Shown here: piece by piece, positions 8,495 to 16,650 of the stretch
Numbering within the stretch: the first letter of the stretch is position 1
How the letters are laid out: every line of letters starts with the position of its first letter
Assembly: GCA_045806965.1 (NCBI GenBank)
Contig: JBJMIG010000050.1
Span: 1-64,000 of the forward strand
Direction: 5' to 3'
Length of the DNA: 64,000 bases
Source of the DNA: DASYTH01 sp045806965
GTDB taxonomy: Bacteria > Actinomycetota > Actinomycetes > Mycobacteriales > Pseudonocardiaceae
Made by a program: the position numbers and the translations under genes
Notes under the pieces: generated by a model
What the model saw: only the letters and a program-made list of their open reading frames with translations
Databases searched by the model: none
What the model was told of the DNA's origin: nothing

Positions 8495-9181
8495 CTAGCG
8501 GAAGGTACCGAAGCCGGTCGCCACGTGGTGCGGTTCCATCGTGGTCGGCATGAGATAAGTGGGGTCCTGCGGCCAATCGGCCGGTGAGTCCTCCCAGGAT
8601 TCCCGCCGGCCGTACACGGTCAGGTCGAGGACGCTGGTGACGAATGCCATCCGCTCATACCCACGTGCCGTGGTGGTGTATGTCTTGTAGACGTCCTCAC
8701 CGTCACGCACGTAAACGCTGAGCAGGAAGCTGTTACCGGCGCCGGTGTCCCGGGAGAACGACGTGCCGTGCGACGACGCGAACGTCATCGTCCAACCCAT
8801 CTTCTCCTTCAGCTTCAGGATCTGCGCGAGCGGCATGTCGGATACGTGTACCCACGTTATCCCCTTGTCCGCCAGCATCTCTGACGCGTTCGACGGCATG
8901 TTGTTCGTCCACCAGGTGCAGCCCGGGCAGTAGTTCTCCGGACCGTTGTTCATGAATTGGTAGAGGATCATCTCCTCCCGGCCGTCGAACAGGTCGAGCA
9001 GAGACCTGGGGCCCTCGGTGGTGTCGAACGTGTAGGTGTCGGACCTGACCATGGGGAGGCGGCGTCGGCGGGCGGCCAGCGCGTCGAGCGCGCGGGTCGC
9101 CTCTTTCTCCGCGGCGAGCAGTTCGTCGCGGGCCTTCTGCCACTCCTCGGCCGTAGCGATCTTCGGTTTCAGGTGCGTCAT
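8495..9181 (-). CDS. DUF899 family thioredoxin-fold-like protein
   Basis: A 228-residue complete DUF899 protein. Characteristic stretches are LPMVRSDTYTF, LLDLFDGREEMILYQFM, CPGCTWWTNNMP and HGTSFSRDTG. A CxxC-like pair sits in NYCPGCTWW. The family is thioredoxin-like and its biochemical role is unsettled; the AhpC/peroxiredoxin-like layout fits a redox function. The start is ATG 9181; the frame is open further upstream but reads through the intergenic region. It follows the mycothiol-dependent enzyme homologue at 9261-10019 by 79 bp and is followed by family A and B repeats, marking a transcription-unit end. A partial paralogue lies at the left edge. Confidence 0.8.
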   Translation of the reverse strand: MTHLKPKIATAEEWQKARDELLAAEKEATRALDALAARRRRLPMVRSDTYTFDTTEGPRSLLDLFDGREEMILYQFMNNGPENYCPGCTWWTNNMPSNASEMLADKGITWVHVSDMPLAQILKLKEKMGWTMTFASSHGTSFSRDTGAGNSFLLSVYVRDGEDVYKTYTTTARGYERMAFVTSVLDLTVYGRRESWEDSPADWPQDPTYLMPTTMEPHHVATGFGTFR

Positions 9182-9260
9182 TCGGCAGTTATACCACCGG
9201 TTTCCTGGCCATTGGCGCGATTCGACCGGACGGTTTCCCGAACGCGGCGGGCGGGGGCGC

Positions 9261-10019
9261 TCAGGCGGCGGCGGGTGCGGACACGTCCTCGACCGGGTGC
9301 TCCGGCGGGTGGAACGGTCCCCAGGTGAAGGCGGGCAGCCAGGGTGCCGGGTCGCTGGTCCAGGACAGCGCGGCGATCTGCTCCGGGCTGCGCCGCCCGA
9401 CCAGCGAACGGAGCAGATCGAGCCGGTTGCCGGACACCGTGCCGGCCGGCTCACCCGTGCCGGCCACCCAGGAGCCGCCCGGGGTCCGCAGGCGCAGCGC
9501 CGGCAGCCCCAGGTTGTCCACCGACCAGGAAAAGCCGAGCGGCACCACGTCGAACACCACCGGATAGGCCGGATGCGCCGGTGGCACCTCGACGCCGAGG
9601 GCGTAGCGGATGTCCACCTCGTGGATGAACGCGTCCATGGCGAGCCGCTCGATCGGCGGCTCGCCTTCGGCCGCGATGCGCCGGTCCAGCGTGTCGTTCG
9701 AGGCGGTCCAGTACCCGGCCAACTCGGCCAGGGTGGTGAACCCGGTCGGTATGGTTTCCGGAGTGTCGCGCGGCGGGCCGGAGTTCACGGGTCGGGTCAG
9801 TACCGGCGCGGCGCCGTTCATCCGGCGCAGTACCAGGTCGAGTGTTCCGGCCAGGTGCTCGACCAGGTCGAGAACCGTCCACTCGGGACATGCCGGCACC
9901 ACGACGTCCGCACTGTCCGGATACTGCCCGATCAGGTCGACCACGTTGCGCCGAACCTGCCGATAGGCGTCCTGGGTGGCTACCCGGGTCCAGTCCGGCA
10001 CGCCGTCCGCGATGCTCAC
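9261..10019 (-). CDS. Maleylpyruvate isomerase family mycothiol-dependent enzyme (DinB superfamily)
   Basis: A 252-residue protein with the MDMPI N-terminal four-helix bundle: VPACPEWTVLDLVEHLAGT supplies His and the helix typical of metal-binding DinB-like enzymes, and MDAFIHEVDIRYALG carries the second His region. Family members use mycothiol, the actinomycete thiol, as cofactor or co-substrate for isomerisation or S-transfer. GTG 10019 was chosen because AGGAG lies 6 bp upstream; TTG 10025 is possible. If functional it could attach mycothiol to an electrophilic intermediate whose conjugate the C-S lyase at 4085 later cleaves. That link is speculative. Confidence 0.8.
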   Translation of the reverse strand: MSIADGVPDWTRVATQDAYRQVRRNVVDLIGQYPDSADVVVPACPEWTVLDLVEHLAGTLDLVLRRMNGAAPVLTRPVNSGPPRDTPETIPTGFTTLAELAGYWTASNDTLDRRIAAEGEPPIERLAMDAFIHEVDIRYALGVEVPPAHPAYPVVFDVVPLGFSWSVDNLGLPALRLRTPGGSWVAGTGEPAGTVSGNRLDLLRSLVGRRSPEQIAALSWTSDPAPWLPAFTWGPFHPPEHPVEDVSAPAAA

Positions 10020-10035
10020 GCCCAACTCCTTCCTC

Positions 10036-10093
10036 CACTGTAGACAGTGCAGGCGAACGGCCGCCGGCCGACAGCGCCTCGGGCCGGCGGCCG
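10036..10093 (-). terminator. Perfect 12-bp stem after the GMC gene, with a small palindrome near the next start
   Basis: Arms 10058-10069 and 10082-10093 are perfectly complementary with a 12-nt loop, 60 bp past the GMC stop; a likely intrinsic terminator without a U tract. A separate short palindrome (CACTG-TAGA-CAGTG, 10036-10049) lies just upstream of the next gene and may be an operator. Confidence 0.55.
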
Positions 10094-10153
10094 CGTCGCC
10101 ACCACGGCGGCGGGGTGGTTGGGTCGCCGCGCTCGGCTACCGGGTTGGGCTGT

Positions 10154-11683
10154 TCAGCCGTTCACAAGCTTGTCGGCCAGGTGCTCGCCGATCATGATCG
10201 AGGTGAGGTTGGTGTTGCAGTTGACGATGTTCGGCATGATCGAGGCGTCGGCCACGTAGAGATTCTCCGTGCCGTGCACCGCGAGGTCGGCGCCGACCAC
10301 CGCGCCCGGGTCGTCCGCCGGACCCATGCGCACCGTGCCGACCGGGTGATAGGCGCTGTCCAGACTGACCTTGACGTACTGCTTGAGCATGTCGTCATTG
10401 CTCGCGAGTTGCTCATTGAGCACCACGAACCGCTCGCCGAGGCTGACGATGTCCGGGTGGTTGATCAGGTTCCAGGACGTCTTCACGCCGTGCACCAGCA
10501 CATCCAGGTCGCGCTGCGTGGACAGCAGGTTCAGCTCGATCTTCGGGCCGTCCTCCGGGTTGGCCGAGGTCAGCGTGAGCCGGCCACGGGACTCGGGCTG
10601 CTGGTCGACCACCATGACGCCGAAGATGGTCAGCCCGCCGGCGAGCATCTGCAACTCGGGGAACGGGTTGAGGTCGAAATGGCTGACCATGTAGTACTGC
10701 AGGTCGTTGAAATGTGTCCCGCCCGGCGAGGTGGTGCGCAGAATCTGCTGCAGGAACGGATCCTCGACGTTGTACGAGCCGGGCTTGGGCACCATGAACA
10801 CACCGGTGCGCGGGTGGTCGATCAGGTTGTCGCCGACCCGGAGGTCCACTGTGGACTCGATGCCGAGCCGGGCCAGGTCGTCGGCTGGACCGATGCCGGA
10901 GCGCATCAGGATGGTCGGCGAGTTCACCGCACCGGCGGACAGGATCACGCGCTTGGCGTGCACCTGCTCGCCGTCGGCGAACTCCACACCCACGGCCTTG
11001 ACGCCGTTGAACAGCACCCGGTTGACCAGCACACCCGAAGCGATCGTGAGGTTCTCCCGGTCGCGGGACAGGGTCAGGTAGGCGATCGACGTGTTCAGCC
11101 GGAACGTGCCCCGCCGGTTGGAGGGGATCGACGCCACGCCGGTCGCTTCCGGGTGGTTGTGGTCCTTCGTCTCCGGGAAACCGTTCTGCAGGCAGGACTC
11201 GATGAACGCCACCGACGGCGGGGTGAGCTCGTCCAACGGCCAGCGGCGGATCGTGACCGGGCCGCCGGCGCCGTGGAACTCGCTGCCGCCGTAGTCCAGG
11301 TCGTCCTCGAGCTTCTTGTAGTAGGGCAGCACACTCTGGTAATCCCAGCCGGGGTTCCCGGCCGCGGCCCACTCGTCGAAGTTCTCCGGCACGCCGCGCA
11401 AGGCGATGGTGGCGCCGACCGCGGAGGAGCCGCCGGTGACCTTCCCGCGCGGGAACCGGATCTTGCGACCGTCGGCGATGTCCGCGGTGAACTGCCAGTC
11501 ATGCTCGATGAGGGACATGACACTGCCGTTGGCGAGGTCGTCGGGCGTCTCCGGAATGGTCCGGTAGTCGGGACCCGCCTCGATCAACAACACCCGCCGG
11601 GAGGGGTCCTCGCTCAGCCGGGTGGCGAGCGCCGCGCCCGCCGAGCCGGAGCCGACAACGATATCATCGTACTGAGAAGTCAT
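10154..11683 (-). CDS. GMC family FAD-dependent oxidoreductase (choline dehydrogenase-like)
   Basis: A 509-residue GMC enzyme. FAD-binding loop VVGSGSAGAALATRL near residue 10, RFPRGKVTGGSSAVG (GMC signature 1) near 80, SAGAVNSPTILMRSGIGP (signature 2) near 250, and C-terminal AYHPVGTVRMG with the catalytic His, followed by NLYVADASIMP. It oxidises an alcohol to an aldehyde or ketone with FAD. ATG 11683 follows GAGG at 8 bp. It is transcribed divergently from the DUF1702 gene across 251 bp and is separated from the downstream gene by a hairpin. The mycofactocin-associated subgroup is similar in size, but no mycofactocin genes are here. Confidence 0.88.
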   Translation of the reverse strand: MTSQYDDIVVGSGSAGAALATRLSEDPSRRVLLIEAGPDYRTIPETPDDLANGSVMSLIEHDWQFTADIADGRKIRFPRGKVTGGSSAVGATIALRGVPENFDEWAAAGNPGWDYQSVLPYYKKLEDDLDYGGSEFHGAGGPVTIRRWPLDELTPPSVAFIESCLQNGFPETKDHNHPEATGVASIPSNRRGTFRLNTSIAYLTLSRDRENLTIASGVLVNRVLFNGVKAVGVEFADGEQVHAKRVILSAGAVNSPTILMRSGIGPADDLARLGIESTVDLRVGDNLIDHPRTGVFMVPKPGSYNVEDPFLQQILRTTSPGGTHFNDLQYYMVSHFDLNPFPELQMLAGGLTIFGVMVVDQQPESRGRLTLTSANPEDGPKIELNLLSTQRDLDVLVHGVKTSWNLINHPDIVSLGERFVVLNEQLASNDDMLKQYVKVSLDSAYHPVGTVRMGPADDPGAVVGADLAVHGTENLYVADASIMPNIVNCNTNLTSIMIGEHLADKLVNG

Positions 11684-11934
11684 TATTCATCCTCGGAGAC
11701 ATGGATTACCGGGGACCCGGGAAATCCCTGCGGGCATACTCCGTCAATCACGCGGCCGTAATCCTTCCCGAGCAGCATCACACGGCCTGCGACAATGCGT
11801 CATCTCCACCGTTGCTCCCCGGGCGCCGGGGGAAACCGGCACCGCAACAGCGAAGATGCGGTCCGCGTCCCGACGGATCAAGATGACCTTGAACTGCGCC
11901 GTTTCTTACTCGACACATGAATCGAGGGCCCACC
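11684..11934. promoter_or_regulatory. Divergent promoter region, GMC / DUF1702
   Basis: About 250 bp between divergent starts, less G+C rich than the genes. It must contain promoters for both. No convincing operator or ARE-like palindrome was found by eye. Confidence 0.45.
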
Positions 11935-12912
11935 ATGCCCACGTTGATGGGGAAGATCCGCAAGAAGTTGGTCATGCCGGACATGTCCGAGGTGACCTTC
12001 GAAAAGCGCGGTTTCCAGGTACGCAGCACCCACGCCCAGGCACGGCTGGAGCACACCGGCGCGCAGTTCCTCGTCGGGTTCGAGCACGCCATAGTCAGCC
12101 GCGACGCGGCCGAGGCGGAACAGTTGCTGGACACGGTCGAACGGCAGTACCGCGGTTTCGCCTACGAGGGCGCCGGCATGGCGCTGGCCATCGCCGACGC
12201 GATGACGCCGTGGCCGAGCCACAAGACTCGGGTGTTCGCGGAAGGCCCTGGCGCACCGCACATCTACATGGTGCATGTGGGCATCGGCTGGGCGATGGCC
12301 CGGTTGCCGCGGTTGTTCTGGAAGTCCGTCGTGCTGCCCGACCCGCTGCTGCAGTGGCTGGCGCTGGACGGATACGGCTTCCACGAGGCCTACTTCTCGA
12401 CCAAGAAAATCGTTGGTCAGCAAGAGATCCCCAAGATGCGGCCGCCGTGGCCGGACCCGTCGGGCTACGCCATCCACGGCATCGATCAAGGCATCGGCCG
12501 GGCGCTGTGGTTCATCTGCGGCGCCGTCGTCGAGCACGTGGCCGAGGTGATCGGCGGCTTCGACCCGGCCCGCCAGGCCGACCTGTGGGCCGGCACCGGC
12601 CTGGCCGCCACCTACGCCGGCGGCACTCCAGCCGAAGAGCTGATCCGGCTGCGTGAACTGGCCGGTGGCCACCACCGGCAACTGGCTCAGGGCTCCGCCT
12701 TCGCGGCCAAGGCCCGGCTGCTCGCCGACCTGGTCATCCCGCACACCGGGGCGGCGGTCGAGGTGTTCTGCAACACCTCCGTCGAGGCGGCCGCCAAGGC
12801 CACCGACGACGCGCTCGTCGATCTGCCGCCGGACGGGGAGGTGCCCGCCTTCCAGGTCTGGCGCCGGCGCATCGGCGACATTCTCATCAAGGGCGAGAAG
12901 AACGCCGCATGA
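11935..12912 (+). CDS. DUF1702 family protein
   Basis: A 325-residue protein whose landmarks, EVTFEKRGF, YEGAGMALAIADAM, GPGAPHIYMVHVGIGWAMARLP, LDGYGFHEAYF and GIDQGIGRALWF, match the DUF1702 family. The family is best known from enediyne clusters and from loci with ASPIC/UnbV-like proteins. Its chemistry is unknown, and no enediyne polyketide synthase is present here. ATG 11935 is preferred because GAGGG precedes it at 6 bp; ATG 11917, six codons upstream, has no ribosome site. It has several weakly hydrophobic helices and could be membrane-associated. Divergent from the GMC gene and upstream of an HxlR regulator. Confidence 0.8.
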   Translation: MPTLMGKIRKKLVMPDMSEVTFEKRGFQVRSTHAQARLEHTGAQFLVGFEHAIVSRDAAEAEQLLDTVERQYRGFAYEGAGMALAIADAMTPWPSHKTRVFAEGPGAPHIYMVHVGIGWAMARLPRLFWKSVVLPDPLLQWLALDGYGFHEAYFSTKKIVGQQEIPKMRPPWPDPSGYAIHGIDQGIGRALWFICGAVVEHVAEVIGGFDPARQADLWAGTGLAATYAGGTPAEELIRLRELAGGHHRQLAQGSAFAAKARLLADLVIPHTGAAVEVFCNTSVEAAAKATDDALVDLPPDGEVPAFQVWRRRIGDILIKGEKNAA

Positions 12913-13091
12913 GCGGAGCGTGCGCGAATCGTCGAACGCCGCCCCGGCGCCGAGAGACGAGGCGGCGGGTTGCCAGCAGCCCAAACACGCCGCCCGGCAA
13001 TTCGCAAGTCGGAAGATGCATTGAGGAATGGTGCGCCAGACAATGGTCAAGGTAATGACCGTGGCGCCTGCAGACGATTGGAAGCCGGGCA

Positions 13092-13883
13092 ATGACGGAA
13101 TCCCGATTGACACTGGCCATGGAACCCCAAGGCCTCAGGATCTCAAGCGATCGGTTCAGCCTCACCACGACCGGCGACGACCCGATGCAGATGGACTCGA
13201 TCATCTCCGAGCTGCAGACTCTGACCCGGCGCACCTATGGGCAGTTCTGCGGCCTGTCCCGGGCACTCGAGGCGGTCGGTGAGCGCTGGGGCCTGCTCAT
13301 CGTCCGGGATCTGCTGGTGACGCCGAGGGACGTCGCGCAGCTGCACCGCGGCCTGCCGATGATCCCGGTTGAGCTGCTGGCGAGCCGGCTGACCGAGCTG
13401 GAGCGCTCCGGCGTGATTCGCCGCCAGCCGAGGAATGGCTCGGCCGGTCCGGACATCTACGAGCTCACCGAGTACGGCGCGGCGCTCGAGGACGCGGTGA
13501 TCGCGCTCGGCCGGTGGGGCGCGAAGCTGATGAAGAAGCAGCACCCCGAGGAGATTGTCACGGTGGACGCGCTGATCATCGGCCTGCGCACCACCTACCA
13601 GGCGGCCGCCGCGCGCGGCCTGCACGCCTCGTTCGAGGTGCGGGCCGGCAATGCGGTGCTGCACCTCATCGTCAACGACGGCGCGCTGACCGCGAACGCC
13701 GGGCCGCTGCCGGACGCGGACCTGGTGCTCGACCCCGGCATCTCACTCAAGGCACTGCTCACCGGCGAGTTGGCCGCGTCCGACGCGCTGGAGAACGGCA
13801 ACGTCCGGATCACCGGCGACGTCGAGCTGTTCCACCGCTTCGTCGAGATCTTCCGGCTGCCCGAGATGCCCGGCCCGGCCTGA
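13092..13883 (+). CDS. HxlR-type winged-helix regulator with C-terminal SCP2-like domain
   Basis: A 263-residue protein. The central winged helix includes CGLSRALEAVGERWGLLIVRDLL, LPMIPVELLASRLTELERSGVIRR and YELTEYGAAL, typical of HxlR regulators. The C-terminal 110 residues (HASFEVRAGNAVLHLIVNDG through VRITGDVELFHRFVEIF) look like an SCP2-type lipid/ligand pocket, as in several actinomycete HxlR proteins. It probably senses a hydrophobic or aromatic ligand and controls neighbouring operons. The start is uncertain: ATG 13092 has a weak GGAAG site, while ATG 13185 would give a more typical N-terminus. It is followed by a perfect family A inverted repeat shared with convergent ribBA. Confidence 0.8.
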   Translation: MTESRLTLAMEPQGLRISSDRFSLTTTGDDPMQMDSIISELQTLTRRTYGQFCGLSRALEAVGERWGLLIVRDLLVTPRDVAQLHRGLPMIPVELLASRLTELERSGVIRRQPRNGSAGPDIYELTEYGAALEDAVIALGRWGAKLMKKQHPEEIVTVDALIIGLRTTYQAAAARGLHASFEVRAGNAVLHLIVNDGALTANAGPLPDADLVLDPGISLKALLTGELAASDALENGNVRITGDVELFHRFVEIFRLPEMPGPA

Positions 13884-13906
13884 CCGCGCCACCCGCCGCG
13901 CGACCG

Positions 13907-13955
13907 AGCGCAAGGTGACATTCCGCTCAGAAGCAGAGAAATGTCACCTTGCGCT
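13907..13955. terminator. Repeat family A, copy 2: perfect 16-bp inverted repeat between convergent genes
   Basis: Arms 13907-13922 and 13940-13955 are perfectly complementary with a 17-nt loop, between the HxlR stop and the ribBA stop. A 20-bp word in its left half (ending GACATTCCGCT) recurs exactly in copy 3 near 32957-32975. Position and symmetry suggest a bidirectional terminator. Confidence 0.8.
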
Positions 13956-13985
13956 CTACGCCGTTGCGCTGTCGAGCGGCTGGCG

Positions 13986-15215
13986 TCAGGTGCCGGTGGC
14001 CGCGGCGGGCGGGCTGAGGTAGTGCCCGAGCCGGTCCCGCTTGGCCGACAGGTAGGCCACATTGTGCGCGGTGACGGCGGTCTCCAGGCCGACCCGGCCG
14101 ACGATGTCGATGCCCCAGGCGTCCAGGCTGTCGTACTTCGCCGGGTTGTTGGTCATCAGCAGCACCCGCCGCACGCTCAGGTCATGCAGAATGTGCGCGC
14201 CGATGCCGTACTCCCGGCTGTCCACCGGAAGACCCAGCCGCAGGTTCGCGTCCACCGTGTCCAGGTGCTGCTCCTGCTGCAGCTTGTAGGCCCGCAGCTT
14301 GTGCGCCAGGCCGATGCCGCGGCCCTCGTGCCCGCGCAGGTAGACCACCACCCCCCGGCCGGCCTCGGCGATCCGCCGCATGGCCAGCTCCAGCTGGGAG
14401 CCGCAGTCGCAGCGAAGCGACGCGAACAGGTCCCCGGTGAGGCACTCACTGTGCACCCGGACCAGCACGTCGTGCCCGTCGGCCACGTTGCCAAGGACCA
14501 TCGCCAGGTGCTCCTGGTCGTCGGTGGTTGACCGGTAGGCGACCGCCCGGAACGTGCCGACCGGGGTGGGTACGTCGGCCTCACCGGCCCGCTCGACCAG
14601 GGTCGCGATCGACCGCCGGTGTGCGATCAGCTCGGCGATGGACACCAGCGGCAGGCCGTGCGCGGCGGCGAACCGCTCGATCTCCGGGCGGCGCATCATG
14701 CCCAGCCGGTCCGGGTCGACCAGCTCGCAGAGCAGCGCCGCCGGAGTCAGCCCGGCCAGCCGGCACAAGTCCACCCCGGCCTCGGTGTGCCCGGCGCGCT
14801 TGAGCACGCCGCCCTCCCGCGCCATCAGCGGCATCATGTGGCCTGGCCGGGCCAGGTCGTCGGGCGCGGTCGCGTCGCTGGCCAGCGCGAGCACGGTGGC
14901 CGCGCGGTCCGCCGCGCTGATGCCGGTCGTGGTGCCGTGCCGGTAGTCCACGCTGACCAGGAACGCGGTGCGCTGGCTCTCGGTGTTCTCGTCCACCATC
15001 GGCTCGAGACCGAGCTCGACGGCGCGCCGCTCGGTGATGGCGGTGCACAGGAAACCCGAGGTGTGCCGGAGGAAGAACGCCACCAGCTCCGGGGTGGCGT
15101 GCTCGGCGGCCATGATCAGGTCGCCCTCGTTCTCCCGATCCTCGTCGTCGACGACGACGACGATCCCGCCGCGAGCCAGCTGACGCACCGCACGATCGAC
15201 CGCAGAATCCGGCAC
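13986..15215 (-). CDS. ribBA: Bifunctional 3,4-dihydroxy-2-butanone-4-phosphate synthase / GTP cyclohydrolase II
   Basis: A 409-residue two-domain riboflavin enzyme. The N-terminal RibB half has DDEDRENEGDL, RPGHMMPL and RAGHTEA. The C-terminal RibA half has VRVHSECLTGDLFASLRCDCG with the three zinc cysteines, then LRGHEGRGIGL and NNPAKYDSL. It makes both early precursors of flavins, from ribulose-5-phosphate and from GTP. GTG 15215 has GGAGG upstream; the longer frame is non-coding. Riboflavin genes usually sit in a rib operon. A lone copy beside FMN/FAD enzymes (SagB, GMC oxidoreductase, FAD protein) suggests a pathway-dedicated flavin supply. No FMN riboswitch was recognised upstream. Confidence 0.92.
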   Translation of the reverse strand: MPDSAVDRAVRQLARGGIVVVVDDEDRENEGDLIMAAEHATPELVAFFLRHTSGFLCTAITERRAVELGLEPMVDENTESQRTAFLVSVDYRHGTTTGISAADRAATVLALASDATAPDDLARPGHMMPLMAREGGVLKRAGHTEAGVDLCRLAGLTPAALLCELVDPDRLGMMRRPEIERFAAAHGLPLVSIAELIAHRRSIATLVERAGEADVPTPVGTFRAVAYRSTTDDQEHLAMVLGNVADGHDVLVRVHSECLTGDLFASLRCDCGSQLELAMRRIAEAGRGVVVYLRGHEGRGIGLAHKLRAYKLQQEQHLDTVDANLRLGLPVDSREYGIGAHILHDLSVRRVLLMTNNPAKYDSLDAWGIDIVGRVGLETAVTAHNVAYLSAKRDRLGHYLSPPAAATGT

Positions 15216-15485
15216 TGGAGCCTCCCGTTTCGTGGCCGGTGCCCGAAACCCGTGGTCAGTACGGCTTCGCGGCCGATTCGGCCAGGACTTCAGCTTCACA
15301 CCAACGCCGCCGGCGGACATCTTCTCGGTTGCGTTCTCCGGCCGGCGTGAGCGAACCCGAGCTCTGCCGTCCGGGCGACCAACAGAGCATAATGAGAGAA
15401 GCCTTTTGGTTGCGTCAAAAAACCGATTCCGTTTAGCCTGTTAGTGGCATCAAAAAACTCTGTTGCGGAATGGAGGCGCATCACT
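15216..15485. promoter_or_regulatory. Divergent promoter region with a 12-bp direct repeat
   Basis: Between ribBA and the plus-strand operon. GCRTCAAAAAAC occurs at 15412-15423 and 15447-15458, a 35-bp period. Between them AAACCGATTCCGTTT is an imperfect palindrome that resembles half of a gamma-butyrolactone-receptor site. Candidate operators for a local regulator; not decisive. Confidence 0.4.
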
Positions 15486-15791
15486 ATGACGAACAGTGGT
15501 AGGCGCTTCAGGTTGGACACCGGGGTGCGGCAGCTGGAGGACTGGGCCGACCGAGCCCGCCAGGGGCAGAAGAACCAGCTCTACAAGGCGCTGTTCGCGG
15601 TGACCGACGGTTCAGTGTTCCGCGACTACGCCGTACTGGAAGATGTGGAGAATCCCAATGCGCACTTCATCCTCGTTCGAGAAGACTTGGTACTCAAGGT
15701 CGTCTATACCGAGCCGGGCAGCTTCGGCATCCTCTACATCGGGCCGCTGGAGAGCGCTCCCGGCCTCGACCTGGCCATCGACCCGAGCTGA
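15486..15791 (+). CDS. Small protein of unknown function (101 residues)
   Basis: A 101-residue soluble alpha/beta protein beginning at ATG 15486 behind GGAGG (9 bp). It contains RRFRLDTGVRQLEDWADRARQ, YKALFAVTDGSVFRDY and FGILYIGPLESAPGLDL. Similar short proteins occur in other actinomycete biosynthetic clusters, but I cannot name the family with confidence (a numbered DUF is likely). It opens the plus-strand operon that leads to the FAD enzyme and the second AhpD-like protein, under the direct-repeat promoter. No catalytic motif is visible. A small regulatory or binding role is as likely as an enzymatic one. Confidence 0.7.
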   Translation: MTNSGRRFRLDTGVRQLEDWADRARQGQKNQLYKALFAVTDGSVFRDYAVLEDVENPNAHFILVREDLVLKVVYTEPGSFGILYIGPLESAPGLDLAIDPS

Positions 15792-15941
15792 GCGGAGCAC
15801 CGGGCAATCATGGTCGGGGCGCAGGTCGTGGCGTCGTCCGAGGTCTTGAGGTTGGGATCACGATGTGGTTGTCTGGCAGAACGCTGGCGTGACAACAACC
15901 CATAAGGAAATTTCTCGCCCAAGATGCGAGGAGGACGTTGC

Positions 15942-16490
15942 ATGTCTTCACTGGATGTCCCTGGACTGGATGTGTCCGGGAGGGTAAGAGCGCGCGACAT
16001 CCAAATGGCCGCCGTCGCCGATGTGCGCCGCCGCGTTCTGATGGTCTCCGGTGCCTACGACACTCTGGATCACGATGTGTCCGTCTGCATTAACCTGCCG
16101 GAAACCGGACGCTGGCAGGTGATCAAGTCGGAGACCAACCTGACCGACAAGACCTGGGTCGCGATGCAGGTCACCACGGACGAGGACACACATTTCGTCG
16201 ACGGCTCGGACGCCATGATCATCTCTCGGCAGTTCGCCAAGACCTTCCTCACCCCGGACCTTCGCAGGCTCACCTTCTACGACGGCGAGGTACGCCCCGG
16301 CGAGGCGGTGCTGAAGGTGTTCGAGATCGAGTCCACGACCCGCCGACCAATGTACGCGCATGCCAGGTACACCCCCATCTCCGCGGACACTCCCGAGGCG
16401 ACCTCGAAGTCCCTGGAGAAGCTGATCGCCGACGGAATGCCGCAGCGGCCCGTCGTCGAGATGATCGTGCCGGTCACGATCATCGGATGA
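15942..16490 (+). CDS. Unknown protein, likely beta-rich (182 residues)
   Basis: A 182-residue protein starting at ATG 15942, 7 bp after GGAGG. Predicted mainly beta-strand with RVLMVSGAYDTLDHDVSVCINLP, DAMIISRQFAKTFLTPD, RRLTFYDGEVRPGEAVLKVFEIE and MIVPVTIIG. No signal peptide or membrane segment. I do not recognise the family. The strand pattern and lack of a nucleophile motif suggest a small barrel or hotdog/cupin-like fold, which is a guess. Second gene of the plus-strand operon, 150 bp after the small protein and 160 bp before the FAD enzyme. Confidence 0.7.
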   Translation: MSSLDVPGLDVSGRVRARDIQMAAVADVRRRVLMVSGAYDTLDHDVSVCINLPETGRWQVIKSETNLTDKTWVAMQVTTDEDTHFVDGSDAMIISRQFAKTFLTPDLRRLTFYDGEVRPGEAVLKVFEIESTTRRPMYAHARYTPISADTPEATSKSLEKLIADGMPQRPVVEMIVPVTIIG

Positions 16491-16650
16491 GGCTGAGCCC
16501 CATCCGGTCCAGCAGGCGACGGTGGACCTCTGGGGGGAGTTCGGGATCGCGGCGGCGGGTCCCAGCCCTGTCGCGGCGATCGCGAACTTCCCGTAACCCG
16601 ACCGGAACGCGTCAACTCGGTGGCCGAGTTCCTTCTGCTGGAAAAGAATC

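Noticed and set aside
9182..9260. ARE-like CCGGTTTCC and GGACGGTTTCC words before the DUF899 gene
   Set aside because: Only half-matches without the ATAC/ACAAA left half seen in the sites at 55870 and 59638.
10154..11683. GMC enzyme as mycofactocin-associated MftG
   Set aside because: No mftA-F genes are nearby, and size alone does not separate the subgroups.
11935..12912. DUF1702 as a sign of an enediyne cluster
   Set aside because: No enediyne polyketide synthase or accompanying cassette genes are in the window, and DUF1702 occurs elsewhere.
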